From positions 1-64,000 of the forward strand of contig JAVTVY010016104.1 of NCBI GenBank assembly GCA_036873755.1: a stretch of DNA of 64,000 nucleotides. Direction: 5' to 3'. Origin of the DNA: Hanleya hanleyi. Lineage: Eukaryota > Mollusca > Polyplacophora > Lepidopleurida > Hanleyidae. Position 1 is the stretch's first letter; each line of letters starts with the position of its first letter. Below the pieces are notes generated by a model. It was not told the origin of the DNA. It saw nothing but the letters and a program-made list of their open reading frames with translations, and searched no databases. This document shows, one piece after another, positions 22,344 through 33,499 of the stretch. A program made the position numbers and the translations under genes.

Positions 22344-23600
22344 CGTCTGGCCCGTCATTCATAATTCAGCCGTCGTCCATTAGAGAATATCCGCGTCCAT
22401 AATCCAAAGATCTATACCATATTCCATATAACAGTATTAGCACCAAATCCAAAAAGACAATTATAGTATACATAAACATAGGCTTGTTTCCTGCAAGAGA
22501 GAAGCGGTCAACAGTTTTCAATGATGCCGGCAAGACATCATGATGTTCCAAAAATATCAAATCCGTATCGCTGATCAGTATTCTTAATCCATAATATTCG
22601 TTGCAAAGTCGTCATCCAAAGAATGATGTATCTCAGTCACGCTTTGATTGTGACTGTTCATATGAGTACCATGAGGATCTTGAAGTACATGGTTTCATAC
22701 GGCCCCTAGCCCCGGGTTAAGCGGAATTAGACACAAGTTACGAAACGTAACGCCATAGATCTTGCACGCTACGCTCGTAATTTGCTATCAGCATGCGATA
22801 TGTATCGCCAAATTTGAGAAACTTTGAGTGGAGGCGCATGGTGGTGTAGCGCTGTTTTATAAGTTTCTGAAACAAGGTTTTGTGACGTTGATTAAAATCG
22901 TCACATTTAACACAGGATCTAGCAAATGCTACTAGGCGTGATATGTATACGCCATATGCAGGTCCCACTCGAATATTACTGTCCAGAAAGGGATAGTTTA
23001 CGATGTTGAAATTGTAATCATCTCTTTTGTCATACAGTCGACGAGAGAGAAGGCCCGCTTCATTTTTATAGACATATAGGTCTAAATACGATGTGCCTGT
23101 AGGGTTATCTGTAGTTTCCTTCAAATCCAGTGAAGGTGGATATATATCCTTCACTGCGTCATTTATATAACGATTATCCACAGCGAGAAGATCGTCTATA
23201 TAGCGTTTGGTGAATGAGAAGGAACGGGCTTTGAATGGATCGGTTTTTGAAAGCGCCTGCATGTACATGTAGTCACATTCATAAGAGAACAGATATAGGT
23301 CAGCCAATAAGGGTGCACAATTAGTACCCATTGGAATACCTATATGCTGTTGATATATTGTGTTGCCAAATTTCACATAGATATTTTTAATGAGAAATTC
23401 AAGCAACTCTATAAACAAAGAAACATCCCATGAATGATATCTCTTGTATGCAGTAGAGCTAAAGAATGTTTTATGGCTTCCGACATTAATATATCTACGA
23501 TCAGTTTTCTTGAACACAAATACTATTAAACTTAGACGGTCAATAAGGTCCTGATGAGGGATTGTGGTATAGAGAGTCGAGAAATCCCATGTGGATACAG
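22344..23600 (-). mobile_element. Penelope-like retroelement copy 2, 5'-truncated
   Basis: It shares the complete 3' tail and the reverse transcriptase region with copy 1, nearly base for base, but the similarity stops near 23,600 inside the reverse transcriptase, so the 5' part is missing. Truncation at the 5' end is usual for target-primed elements. Confidence 0.8.
22738..23517 (-). pseudogene. Penelope-like reverse transcriptase, copy 2, motifs B and C intact
   Basis: A 259-residue open frame covers the reverse transcriptase palm and thumb. It has GIPMGTNCAPLLADLYLFSY (motif B), TKRYIDDLLAVDNRY with the catalytic YIDD (motif C), TSYLDLYVYK, and the thumb-side YGVYISRLVAFARSC and DFNQRHKTLFQKL. 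It ends at a stop after DLWRYVS. Motif A lies beyond the truncation and frameshift near 23,530-23,600, so the protein cannot be functional, yet the remaining frame is uninterrupted. This makes it the best local reference for the family. Next to it, 23,532-23,747 holds unrelated frames. Confidence 0.8.
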
Positions 23601-24374
23601 CCCCCTGTGGTACAGGATCTTCTGAAAAGTTGATAAACGCGCCGCTACGGACCCCAACTCATTTGACCCGATATTCAGGTCAGACGAGACAAAGAACTCA
23701 CATGCGTTAAGAAATCGAAACTGGCTGCTTTGGGTCCAAATTTTCATGTCTAATTTGTTTACCTATGTTATCAATTCTAATACAAGATATAGCCTGGGTA
23801 GGTTTGACTAGTGGGAAATAACGTACTGGCCGGGGGTATACACCACATCGCGGTCGTTTGCCATTGTGAATCGAATTCCTTTGATTTTAGTAGCGACGCT
23901 GATCTCAAGAAACAGGCTAGTGTTCTCCAGTTAAGCATAAATTTGATCATTATGATGTCTTGCACTGCATAACAGAGGTTTTTGTGAATTACAACGCATA
24001 TAAGGGAAGTGGGAAGAGGTGCCGACATACTGACAGAGCCACATGGCTTCACCGTATAGTCTTCTGGTTAACCTATATTCTAAAGCACATTCTGTTCTAT
24101 TCTGAAGCCTCAACAATCTTCACTAGCGTACAGGTGAGCCCCCACCTATCCATAGAAACACATGTTGCTATTTCAGTGATTGCAAGTCCAGCAGCAGGTG
24201 TAACAATATGACCGCTTGTAACCAGAAGAATAGAGACGGTTCGAAACAAATTTACCACCAGTTCCACTTATGATTTCCATGGCGTTTAAATCATCAGTCA
24301 CCGTTACCCTCAAGCGTGTCAGATCAACGTTCCTGACTTGATCTTCTTTTGCTCTTAGATACAGCAATACCATA

Positions 24375-25020
24375 TACCAACAGCGTGTAGCTATCCCAAT
24401 GGGTAAAAATTGTGCACTACTTTTGGCAGACCTATATCTGTCTATGCAGAAATTGTCGAAAGATAACCATTCCAAGCACTTCCTTCTCATTCACCAAACG
24501 CTATATACAGGATAGCCCAGATGGAACATCATATCTTGACCTATACCTTGACAAGAATGATCAGGGCTTTCTCTCACGTCGACTCTACGACAAGAGAGAC
24601 GATTACAATTTTGACATTTTTAACTACCCATTTCTGGATAGCAATATTCCAGAAAGACCTACATACGGCGTATACATCTCTCGACTGGTAGCATTTCCTC
24701 TATCATGTACAAACTTTGACGATTTTAATCAATTTTAAATTTCAATCGATTTTAATCAACGCCACAGAATTTTACTGCAGAAACTTGTTAAACCACCAAA
24801 CGTCGCCGTTTGAATATCATGTGTTTTGCATCTCCATGCTGTTCCAATGAACACTCCCAATAAAAGCGAGACTGAGATACATACTAAACGACTCATCATT
24901 CATTGGGATAAGGAATAATGACCAGTGATTAGGATTTTATGTACAGACCATCATCATGTCTTGCTGACGTCATTGCAACCTCTTGACCGCTTCTCTCTTG
25001 TAGGAAATCATCTTGTGTTT
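24375..25020 (+). mobile_element. Penelope-like retroelement copy 3, plus strand, deleted
   Basis: Plus-strand frames contain VAIPMGKNCALLLADLYLSM (motif B region), then in another frame SFTKRYIQDSPDGTSYLDLY, where sequence between YI and DSPDGTSYLDLY is deleted, removing the catalytic aspartates. SRRLYDKRDDYNFDIFNYPF and YGVYISRLVAF follow. The 3' tail is recognisable to 'cgcttctctcttgtaggaaa' near 25,005. It is divergent from copies 1 and 2 and opposite in orientation. Confidence 0.7.
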
Positions 25021-25104
25021 TTTAGGGGACCAGGTCCGGAGGACCGAGGTCCACTCTTGAAATCGTTCGGATTCACTATTATTGTTATTCTTTTATTCAC
25101 CGTT

Positions 25105-25700
25105 TTTGTTCCAGCCATATCTCCAGAACGGCTTGGTCCACAACCTTGAAACTTTGTGAGTTGATAGTAGACCTAGTAGTGATGTGCATATTACAAGCGG
25201 GATCTGATTGGTGAACCCGTATGGCGGCCATCTTGGAAAATGTTCAAAACCTTCAAAGATCTTCTCCTCTCGAACCACTGAACCGATTGACTTGAAACTT
25301 GGCATGCACAATCTGGGGGTCGGGGTCTTCAATTTTTCTGAACGGTTTCTTGCCGCGATATCAAATATGGCCGCCATAGCCGTTCAAATATACCCCGTAT
25401 GGCGGCCATCTTGGAAAATGTTCAAAAACTTCAAAGATCATCTCCTCCCGAACCACTGAAGCGATCGACTTGAAACCTGGCATGCACAATCTAGGGGTCG
25501 GGGTCTTCAATTCTTCTGAACGGTTTCTTGCCGCGATATCAAATATGGCCGTCATAGCCGTTCAAATATAGGTCAAATTACAAACCTCAGATTTTCATTC
25601 CAGCCACATCTCCAGAACGGCTTGGTCCACAAGCTTGAAACTTTGTCGGTTGATAGTAGACCTACTAGTGATGTGCATATTACAATATGTTCTCAGACAT
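25105..25700. repeat. 178-bp tandem duplication with flanking repeats
   Basis: The block from 25,216 (cccgtatggcggccatcttg) is repeated from 25,394, a period of 178 bp. A second block, 'ccagaacggcttggtccaca', occurs outside on both sides (near 25,122 and 25,613). The arrangement A-B-B-A suggests part of a larger satellite. Each B unit carries GGCGGCCATCTTGG. Confidence 0.75.
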
Positions 25701-26200
25701 CGTGGGAATGAAAAATGATATGCCGCTGTTGCCAAATGTCATAAAACGCCATAAAAATGCAATTTTGGCAATAGAAAAGATTGCAATTCATGTACAACGA
25801 CGCCAAGTTATCCCATTCCTTTATACACAGTAACGATGTGCTGGCGTATAAGACGACACAATCTTCTCTCAATCGTTTATACAGTGTAGCGATGTGATAG
25901 CTTAAAAGGTGATACCAAATGTGTAATTGGCAATGAAAAGAACAAGACGTACAGAATACCGGCGTTATCAGATAGGAGTACCAGTGGCCAATGAAACTTA
26001 CCTAATTTACATAAACCAACTAAAGTCGTCCAGGCAATGAAGGCGCATTTCAAATGACCCTGTGTCGAAAACAAAGACAGCTGGAAGGACGGATATTTCA
26101 CCGCAGAGCTGTTCAGGCTTAGGGTAGGAATACACCAGAGCCGTTGCGTTGGCGCAGGCGGCAACGCTCGCGACAACGCATTTGTCCGTGCATTCACCAT

Positions 26201-26673
26201 ATGCGTCTTTTGGCTGCGATGGAGGCTGCGTATATGCCTATACCTAATTTAAATAACATAACGTATGGTAATTCAGCACCAAGTAGGCGCTTTATAACCG
26301 GACGGAAAATGTTGTGGTGCCCTTTTCCAAGAGCTACAGGCATGGTGGAAAGAGCAACATTGGCCATAATGGATATGATGGATGATGAAGACGACGATGA
26401 CAATGAAATGTTGGCCCTAATGGCATTGACTTTGGTGCGAAAACCTAGACAGTGTTGGGTGCATCCAATACTCTTGAAAAGAAAGCGCAACGGAGAATTT
26501 TACAAGACGATACCTGAACTAAAGAAGTACGATGATAAATTCAAGGCGTATTTCAGACTGACGCAAGAGCAGTATAGACTCGTCCTGGGGTACATCCATG
26601 ATGATATTTCAAAACAACACACTCACTTCAGAGAGCCCATATGTGCAGAGGAAAGATTTGCCATTTGTTTGAG
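26201..26673 (+). CDS. Harbinger transposase, exon 1
   Basis: The frame starts at ATG 26,201 (MRLLAAMEAAYMP) or the in-frame ATG at 26,219. It continues through an acidic stretch (MDMMDDEDDDDNEMLALMAL) to the HARBI1-type N-terminal helical region (RLTQEQYRLVLGYI, ERFAICLR). It ends at a strong donor, GAG|GTAAGTAAGG, at 26,673/26,674 in phase 2. Splicing to the acceptor at 27,642 recreates the family motif FAICLRFLASG. The intron (26,674-27,642) contains the last exon of the antisense MADF/BESS gene. The start lies only about 57 bp inside the TIR, so transcription probably begins in the TIR or outside the element. Confidence 0.85.
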
Positions 26674-26951
26674 GTAAGTAAGGCCGAAGTATATTGATAA
26701 GGTCTGATATTTAATTACAAATAATGACAAATACAAATGAAACATTAACATCACGCCCGCAATGTTGAACAGTAGCCCAAGACATGTGCCCTCAGTGGTT
26801 TTTCCACTACTTTTGTTTTCAAATTAAAAGTGTCAATGGGCCTTGATTTCAATGTTGAAAAAAGTAATGTTCACACGTTTTAATCAATCCATCGTTACGG
26901 GATATGGACATAGCCTACTGCAATATCTAACAACCCGTGGTAGGCCGACAC

Positions 26952-27576
26952 TTACATCTGTGTGTAATTATTAGTATTACTGTTTTGTGAAACATCATCA
27001 AAGGTTTGTGAAAATATGGCCATCGAAGAGTGGGGGCGATTTTCATATGGTGACATAATAGGCAACGTGTCATCCACACTGTGGCTTCGGCCCTGAGACA
27101 GGGTACGGCTGTGAGGCGCATTATAGGTACGGAACGAAGGCATATCTTGGGTATGCCTACCGATGGGTTGCTGGTTCTGCTGAGGCATCATCGGCGTGAA
27201 ACGATTACGCCTACTTTCTATGTCGAAGAAAATCTGGGCAATTTTCAGTTTGACTTCTGCCTTTTCGAGGTCATTGAAGCTGCTCATTTGGTCTGCATAT
27301 GATTTCAGGAATGATTCCTCCGGTTTGATTGGGATCGGTGCTGGAGCCTGATGAGGAGTACTCAATTTCTGAATCAGTTCATATCTGCTCTGTTCTGACC
27401 TTTCTTTTGCCTTTTTGCTTTCCTCCAGATAAGAGCAAACAGTTTCCACTGTGTTCCTCTTCTGTCTTTTAGGAGGGTACAACGGCTTGATTTCAGGTGA
27501 AATTGCTTTGCTCTTAGTGGTTGCAGAAGTGGAAGCACATACAACTTCAGTGGCATGTGATGGCTCATCTTCACTA
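26952..27576 (-). CDS. MADF/BESS accessory protein of Harbinger, exon 4
   Basis: This is the terminal exon on the minus strand. It follows an acceptor TTTGTTCATTTCAG at 27,577-27,578, and the phase-2 junction makes a serine codon with exon 3. The encoded part is basic then glutamine- and proline-rich: KRQKRNTVETVCSYLEES (nuclear-localisation-like KRQKR), then SFNDLEKAEVKLKIAQIFFD, a BESS-type motif used for protein-protein contact, and a low-complexity end finishing NYTQM before the stop at 26,952-26,954. The whole exon lies inside the intron of the plus-strand transposase. Confidence 0.8.
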
Positions 27577-27642
27577 CTGAAATGAACAAAAATTTTCGTT
27601 ATGTCAAATCCTTATATCAATGTTTTTGTTATTTTTTTTCAG

Positions 27643-28596
27643 ATTTCTGGCCAGTGGCGAGACCTTCCGATCTTTGGCCTTTTTATACTACGTAGCGCCG
27701 TCAACAATCGGGGACATTGTATTGGAGGTCTGTACTGCTATATGGGATACTATGTCAGCTGAATACGTCAAATTTCCACAGTCAAAGTTCGAATGGGATA
27801 CGATTGCTGCCGAGTTTGAAACAGCTTGGAATTTTCCGAACTGCTGTGGAGCATTGGATGGGAAACACGTGGTAATGAAAGCCCCCGCCAAGAGTGGATC
27901 CTTGTATTATAATTACAAAGGCACATTTTCAATTGTATTGCTGGCTCTTGTAGATGCTAACTACCAGTTCATCATGGTAGACGTTGGTGCTTACGGAACA
28001 AATAACGATTCTGGTATCCTGGCCGCATCCGCATTCGGTAAGACATTAGCAGCAGATGCTGTTCCATTTCCTGATGATCGTCCACTCCCACGTTCTACAG
28101 ATGATCAGCAAATGCCATTGGTATTTGTAGCAGATGAAGGATTACCCCTGACTGGTCGCATCATGCGCCCCTATGCTTCGAGGGGGAAAACCTTGTAAGA
28201 AAAGGTGTTCAACTACCGTTTGTCAAGGTCACGTAGAATGGTCGAAAGTGGATTTGGATTACTTGCCCAAAAGTGGAGAGTTTATCACTCCAAAATTGGA
28301 GTTCAACCTGAAACGTGTGCAAAGATTGTAAAGGCAACAATCGTCCTGCATAACTTTATACACAGATCGTCCACTCCTTCCCAGATTGACGCAGAAATGA
28401 GGGATTTTAAAATGCCCCAAAATGAAGAAGAGAAACCCCCCCCTCAGCGTTTCTACCCCTGCAGAGAAGAAGAGGCCATAGACAGAACAAAATTAGGGAA
28501 GAAATACGAAACAAATTTGGGAAATACTTTATGGAAGAAGGACAAGTCGAGTGGCAAAATGAAAGGGTCGCAAGGGGATTGTTCGAAGTCATCTGA
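27643..28596 (+). pseudogene. Harbinger transposase, exon 2 (DDE domain), two lesions
   Basis: After the acceptor TTTTTTTTCAG the frame encodes the DDE_Tnp_4 nuclease: CCGALDGKHVVMKAP (first Asp), VDVGAYGTNNDSGIL (second Asp), then NYRLSRSRRMVESGFGLLA, which supplies the catalytic Glu. Two lesions are seen. An in-frame TAA at 28,196-28,198 falls between the second Asp and the Glu. A frame change near a run of C at about 28,434-28,444 follows, after which the family's C-terminal end (FMEEGQVEWQNERVA) reads in another frame and stops at 28,594-28,596. All three catalytic residues remain in the DNA. The copy is therefore recently dead, unless the lesions are assembly errors. Confidence 0.85.
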
Positions 28597-28603
28597 TACT
28601 AAC

Positions 28604-28717
28604 CTGATATTCTCATTCTGAAGACCTGTGTCACTCACATCAGACGATTGTGAGTCATCTGTATGCACATCGTGTTCAATCGGCAGGAAACAATCAGTTG
28701 ACACGTTTGTTTCCGTT
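28604..28717 (-). CDS. MADF/BESS accessory protein of Harbinger, exon 3
   Basis: It is bounded by the acceptor TTTTTTCCAG (28,718-28,719) and the donor CAG|GTTAGT (28,602-28,603). Its 114 nt fit phase 2 at both ends and encode an acidic, serine-rich linker (VSTDCFLPIEHDVHTDDSQS). The exon stops 7 nt short of the transposase stop codon on the other strand. The intron that follows (27,577-28,603) contains transposase exon 2. Confidence 0.75.
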
Positions 28718-28894
28718 CTGGAAAAAAGTAGAGATACACGTTTTATCTTTTGGTTATATGTTTAGTCCCAGGCAATGCATTTTACCAACATTGCCAATAA
28801 TTATTTTCTCTAAATGAGTACTAGGCTGGCAGCTATTTATGGCACTAACTATCATTAATTACTGAAATAGTTAATATTTATTACTATTGCTTAC

Positions 28895-29063
28895 ATTTTA
28901 GTTCCTACGAAAGGAGCATAGAATGCCATGCTTCGCCACCATTTCCACTTTGGCTCTTTCACGCTGTCCCTCGAACAACCAGACATTTTGCTCTTTTCAT
29001 ATTCTTTCCTTTTTTTGGAATAAGTGTCCCTGGTGGACCTCCATTTGGTTTTCCATACATCAA
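28895..29063 (-). CDS. MADF/BESS accessory protein of Harbinger, exon 2
   Basis: It is bounded by the acceptor CTTGTTTTTAG (29,064-29,065) and the donor AAAAT|GTAAGC (28,893-28,894). It encodes the second half of the MADF domain: VDVWKTKWRSTRDTYSKKRK, then a tryptophan-rich end WKWWRSMAFYAPFVG that matches MADF helix 3. The donor phase fits exon 3 exactly. MADF domains are Myb/SANT-like DNA-binding modules. Confidence 0.8.
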
Positions 29064-29181
29064 CTAAAAACAAGAAAACATTGCTATGTGAATTAATGGA
29101 ACAAGAAATTATATATAGGGCATACTTGTACGTGTAGCCTATTTCCGAAATGGATATCTTAATAAACTGGTAAAGCTATTA

Positions 29182-29385
29182 TACGAAAATGTGTTCATCT
29201 GTAGCGTCCTTTTTCCTCATAGCCGCGTGAATGGATTCCCATATGTTTTTCTGGACATCCTGGTCATTATACCCTTTGTTGGATTTATCGAACAATGCCG
29301 GATTTTGCTGAATCAAGTTCAGCAACTTCTCCATTTCTGAATCTGTAAGGTCGACTGTATCACATTTACTTTTTGTTGTGGCCAT
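29182..29385 (-). CDS. MADF/BESS accessory protein of Harbinger, exon 1
   Basis: It starts MATTKSKCDTVDLTDSEMEK and contains the first half of the MADF domain (LLNLIQQNPALFDKSNKGYN...NIWESIHAAM). The ATG context is TCACCATGG on the minus strand, a good initiation site. The apparent donor TTC|GTATAA leaves phase 0, whereas exon 2 needs phase 1, so a one-base loss at the exon end or an alternative splice site must be assumed. The rest of the gene is in phase. Confidence 0.7.
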
Positions 29386-29968
29386 GGTGATTGTAAATGT
29401 TACAAGAAAAAGGAAAGTTTATGTGACGTCTTCAATTCGGCACCGGCAACCAGCCGACCTCTGACCTTCTATTGAGTGGAGGCAGGGATGTAAGGGGGTG
29501 TCCCACTTTTTGACCTCCCCCCCCCCCTGTGTTCAACAAGAAGGCACAGGTCTACATGTACGGGGAATGATGTAGGAATGAAATTGTCTAGTATAATTCC
29601 TCCAAGGTCTTACATGTTATAGGCCTGTACCTACTAATAGTTGCATGATGAATGTCATTGTTAGCCATTGTGGAAATATTCAGGAGATAGGTGATAATCG
29701 GCGTTTTTTGATCATACATACCGTAGCGTCTGATGCCAAAGTGTGCATAATAATGTCCTTGACCTTCCAAAGGCAATGCGTAGGCCTGTGCAGCGCGTCA
29801 AAAAATGGAAAATTCCCAATTCCAACGGCAACGCAAAGCTATAACGCAACCGATACTCAACGCAATGCGAATAGTGTGTTCACCACTTCTTTTTGCAACT
29901 TGTTCAATTTGTTGCGACAACGCATATGCGAATCGCATTGCGATGACGGCTCTGGTGTATTCCTACCC

Positions 29969-30237
29969 AACACGAAAATAACCGGACACCGAACGCTTTT
30001 ACCCGTGTAGATATGCAGATGGCGCTGTGACCCAATTACCCGCATAATACGGGTCTCTTCGTAATTCGGCCATTTGCAAATATGATAAATCGGTCACGAC
30101 AGCTTCGAGAGAATTCTATGATTATAACCACAGAACAGAAGGTAAACAAGTTTACCTCCGCTCTATTGTTCTAGAACTAGCCACAGTGACCAATTTTATA
30201 CTGCAATACCATGACAATATATCAATGATATCCTAGA
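29969..30237. other. no recognisable gene
   Basis: Short unique-looking sequence between the Harbinger right TIR and the duplicated block. Nothing is recognised. Confidence 0.4.
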
Positions 30238-31800
30238 CAATGATGCAAGATATCTATATCCTTGACTCACAGGATATACACAGGATATTTACTTTCAGAA
30301 TACAGCAGGATATCAAAAGGATATCTGAGTGAATGCCATCATATATATGCACAATATAAATATATTAGGATAAGGAAAGTGGTACCTCAACGCATACAAT
30401 TGTTCGTTATCGAGAACTCTTGTCATATTTTACTCCACACCACGAGGAATAAAACACACAACATGACAAGTAGTTGGTGTAATATGGCTTCTGTCTTTTT
30501 CCAACGAGGCTTGTGAAACTGTCCCAGCTGTAGCTGTTACCAGAATAGGACTGTTATGAAGCTAACCCTTACACTCTACTGTCTGACCCGAGACACTCGC
30601 TCACACCATTCTGACATGCGTCTATAAATCGAGAGAAACAGCAGCACAAACGGAACTAGGCGAAGAGTGCCATATCAACATTGATCAGAGTGATGAGTGT
30701 TTTACGACTACAGGTCATACGTCTGCTCCTGGCCCAATATTTCTATGTCGTTTGCATCCCTATCAACTCTTTGACCGTTGCCTACCTCGTTTCACCAAAT
30801 TGTCTGCCAGATGAGAGGGAGGATGGATGAGTGGGTTACTTTTCCCACACATAATCGTTAATTGCTTACAGAACACCAGAAACGAGATTACATCATACCA
30901 CTGAATGGCATGGCGCGCTTCTTCACTCATGTTTCGATGACGATATCAAATCCCTCCGCCACGCGCCATCGAACCTAGACCTTCGGGATAGTTCTGCTAT
31001 TTGGCGAAGCTTTAGAAGCTGACAATTGACTGCTTTTCATCTCTCACATATATCACTGTCAACAGAATGCCATTCTCGTGCAGTTTGGACACGAGATGAT
31101 AATACGCACATTCTCGCGGAATGTTTTCCCCGTGAGCGCCCGCTATTTTGCTCTAGCACACGATCAGGTGCCTAGGTTTGCTTAATGGGTAACTGTTCAG
31201 TGCCCTCACTGAACCGCATAGGGTGCAATCACATTAGCCACGGTTTCGCAATTTCATAATACGGAAGCTCTCTCGAAATTGACATCATGATATTTCTTCT
31301 TCCATTCTAATTAACTGATTTCTATACTACCGTCCTGTTGGACGTAAAAATTCTTCCAAACGGGCATATAACAATTGGGGTCGGACCATTAAAAAATTTA
31401 CATTGGTGGCAATGTTAAAGTAATTGCATCTCGTCGATTCTCTAATTAAGTCTAGACTCCCATATTTCGACAAGAAGTACTTTAATTCAAGTGCTACAAC
31501 CTGACAAACTCTTGATGAGGGATGCCCATCGAATTTTGAGTTATGCGCACTCGTACAAATGACGTCATAATTTTGGCTTTTTTCTCTGCTTTCAGAAAGC
31601 GGTGCACAGGCACCCAAATAGTCCCTCTTAGCAACATCTTATTAGGCCTTGAGTTAAAATCAAACTCACAGTGAAACCAAACACATATCATTCTCCAATC
31701 ACCTACCACTGGCCTTCAATTATTCGTCGCAACAGAGACTGGAAAAAATATTGAAAACAATTCACTTCTCTGGCAGAGGTTGCCTAGAGGGGAGTTAACG
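30238..31800. repeat. duplicated segment, copy A (modules X-Y-Z)
   Basis: Module X (30,238-30,840) and module Y (30,840-31,160) recur together at 34,425-35,345. Modules Y and Z (31,160-31,800) recur together at 32,222-33,190. Landmarks are 'ggatatacacaggatattta' (X), 'ttgcttacagaacaccagaa' (Y) and 'cacttctctggcagaggttg' (Z). No known protein family was recognised in any frame, although Z has long minus-strand frames in both copies. Confidence 0.75.
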
Positions 31801-32221
31801 GACCAGGATATATTTTTTAGTGCTCTGAGCCCAATTGTTGATTGATGGCGTCTACGCGCCACTACAGTTAAACTACAGAATATACCCATTATACTTCTTA
31901 AGACACTGTCACTGAAGATACTTCACTGCATTGAAGAAACCAGAACATTTCAGAACATGTACACAGTGTCCTAGATTCTACACTAAATCTCTTGAAGATT
32001 CAATTCATTTCAATTCAATTTTTGTTCACCGAAAACGTCATAACTGGGTTGTCAAGTTTAACAAATTGTAAGGGCGGGATGAAAACCACGATGGGCTTGC
32101 TTTATCCCAAGATGTTATGTAATAAAATGTGGGATTGCTTCCGGTGAATTTTAACACAGTAGATTCCGCAATACTGTATCCCAAATTTTCTGCCTTCTGC
32201 TGAAGGCCAGATCCAGAGTGG

Positions 32222-33190
32222 ATGGATAGTTGGGTTACTTTTCCTACACATAATGGTTAATTGCTTACAGAACACCAGAAACGATGTTACATCAAACCAC
32301 TGAATGACATGACGCGCCTCTTGGCTCATGCTTCGATGACGATATCTCGAAAATAGAATCAAATCCCTCGCACCTAGACCTTCGGGATAGTTCCGCTATT
32401 TGGCGAAGTTTTAGAAGCTGGCATTTGACTGCTTGTCATCTCTCACATATATCACTGTCAACAGAACGCCATTCTCGTGCAGTTCTGACACGAGATGGTA
32501 ATACGTGCATTCCCACGGAATGTTTTCCTCTTGAGCGCGCGCTATTTTGCTCTAGCAGACGATCAGGTACCTAGGTAGGCACTATAATTTTCCTAAATGG
32601 GTAACTGTTCAGTGTCCTCGCTGAGCCGCATAGGTTGTGGCCCCTCCCCTAATTTCATAATACGGAAACTCGCTCGAAATTGACATCATGATATTTCTTC
32701 GTCCCTTCTTATTAACTGATATCTATACTTCCATCCTGTTGGACGTAAGCATTCTTCCAAATGGGCATATAACAATTGGGCTCGGACCAATAAAAGATTT
32801 ACATTGTCGGCAATGTTAACGTAATTGCATCTCGTCGATTCCCTAATTAAGTCAAGACTCCCATATTTCGGCAAGAAGTACATTAATTCAAGTGCTACAA
32901 TCTGACAGACTTCTTGACGGGGTCGCCCATCGGGATTTTGAGTTATGCGCTCTCGTACAAATGACGTCATAGTTTTGGCTTTTTTCTTTGCTTTAGGAAA
33001 GCGGTGCACAGGCACCCAAATAGCCCCTCTTAGCAACATCTTATTAGGCCTTGATTTAAAATCAAACTCACAGCGAAACCAAACACATATCATACTCCAA
33101 TCACCTACCATGGTGCACTGGCCTTCAATTATTCGTCGCAACTCTGGAAAAAATATTGAAAATAATTCACTTCTCTGGCAGAGGTTGCCT
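32222..33190. repeat. duplicated segment, copy B (modules Y-Z)
   Basis: It aligns with 30,840-31,800 through almost its whole length with moderate divergence and a few indels. A 151-codon minus-strand frame (32,686-33,141) matches broken minus-strand frames at 31,327-31,709 in copy A. It could be a decayed transposon gene, but no domain is recognised. Sequence between copies A and B (31,800-32,222) is unique. Confidence 0.75.
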
Positions 33191-33211
33191 AGAGGTCTGG
33201 ATCATTTGCCA

Positions 33212-33385
33212 CAACACAGAGTGGAGCATCTTCAACATCACAGACTGGGACATCTTCAATAACACAGACTGGAGCAACTTCAACAACACAGACTTGAGCA
33301 TCTTCAACAACACAGACCAGAGCATCGTTAACAGCACAGATTGGAGCATCTTCAACAACACAGACTGGATCATCTTCGTGAAAAC
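33212..33385. repeat. 24-bp minisatellite, about 7 copies
   Basis: The unit 'acagactggagcatcttcaa' plus 'caac' is repeated with point changes. Being a multiple of three, it leaves all frames open, which explains the repetitive frames WSIFNNTD (plus) and VCVVEDAP (minus). It follows directly on copy B. Confidence 0.9.
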
Positions 33386-33499
33386 AGTCTGAAGTAGCAA
33401 CAATGCCGTCTAGAAGTACGGTACACGCTCGGGAGAGCATGGCGGGTGGTTGGGTGGGCACGGGTTCCTGTTGCTTCAATGCATTTTGCTGAGAAGCAA

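Larger units (their letters stand above)
26122..29968. mobile_element. PIF/Harbinger transposon, 3.85 kb, two genes
   Basis: The inverted ends begin GGGTAGGAATACACCAGAGC (26,122-26,144 and, inverted, 29,946-29,968; 23 bp exact). Inside are a plus-strand HARBI1-type transposase and a minus-strand MADF/BESS protein, the usual two-gene equipment of this superfamily, in which the second protein helps DNA binding and nuclear entry of the transposase. Both subterminal regions are rich in AACGC/GCGTT motifs. The flanking trinucleotides (TTA left, AAC right) do not match, so no target duplication is visible. Confidence 0.9.

Noticed and set aside
33156..33479. Repetitive protein genes (WSIFNNTD and VCVVEDAP frames)
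   Set aside because: The 24-bp minisatellite is a multiple of three and opens frames on both strands. There are no start, splice or flanking domain signals.
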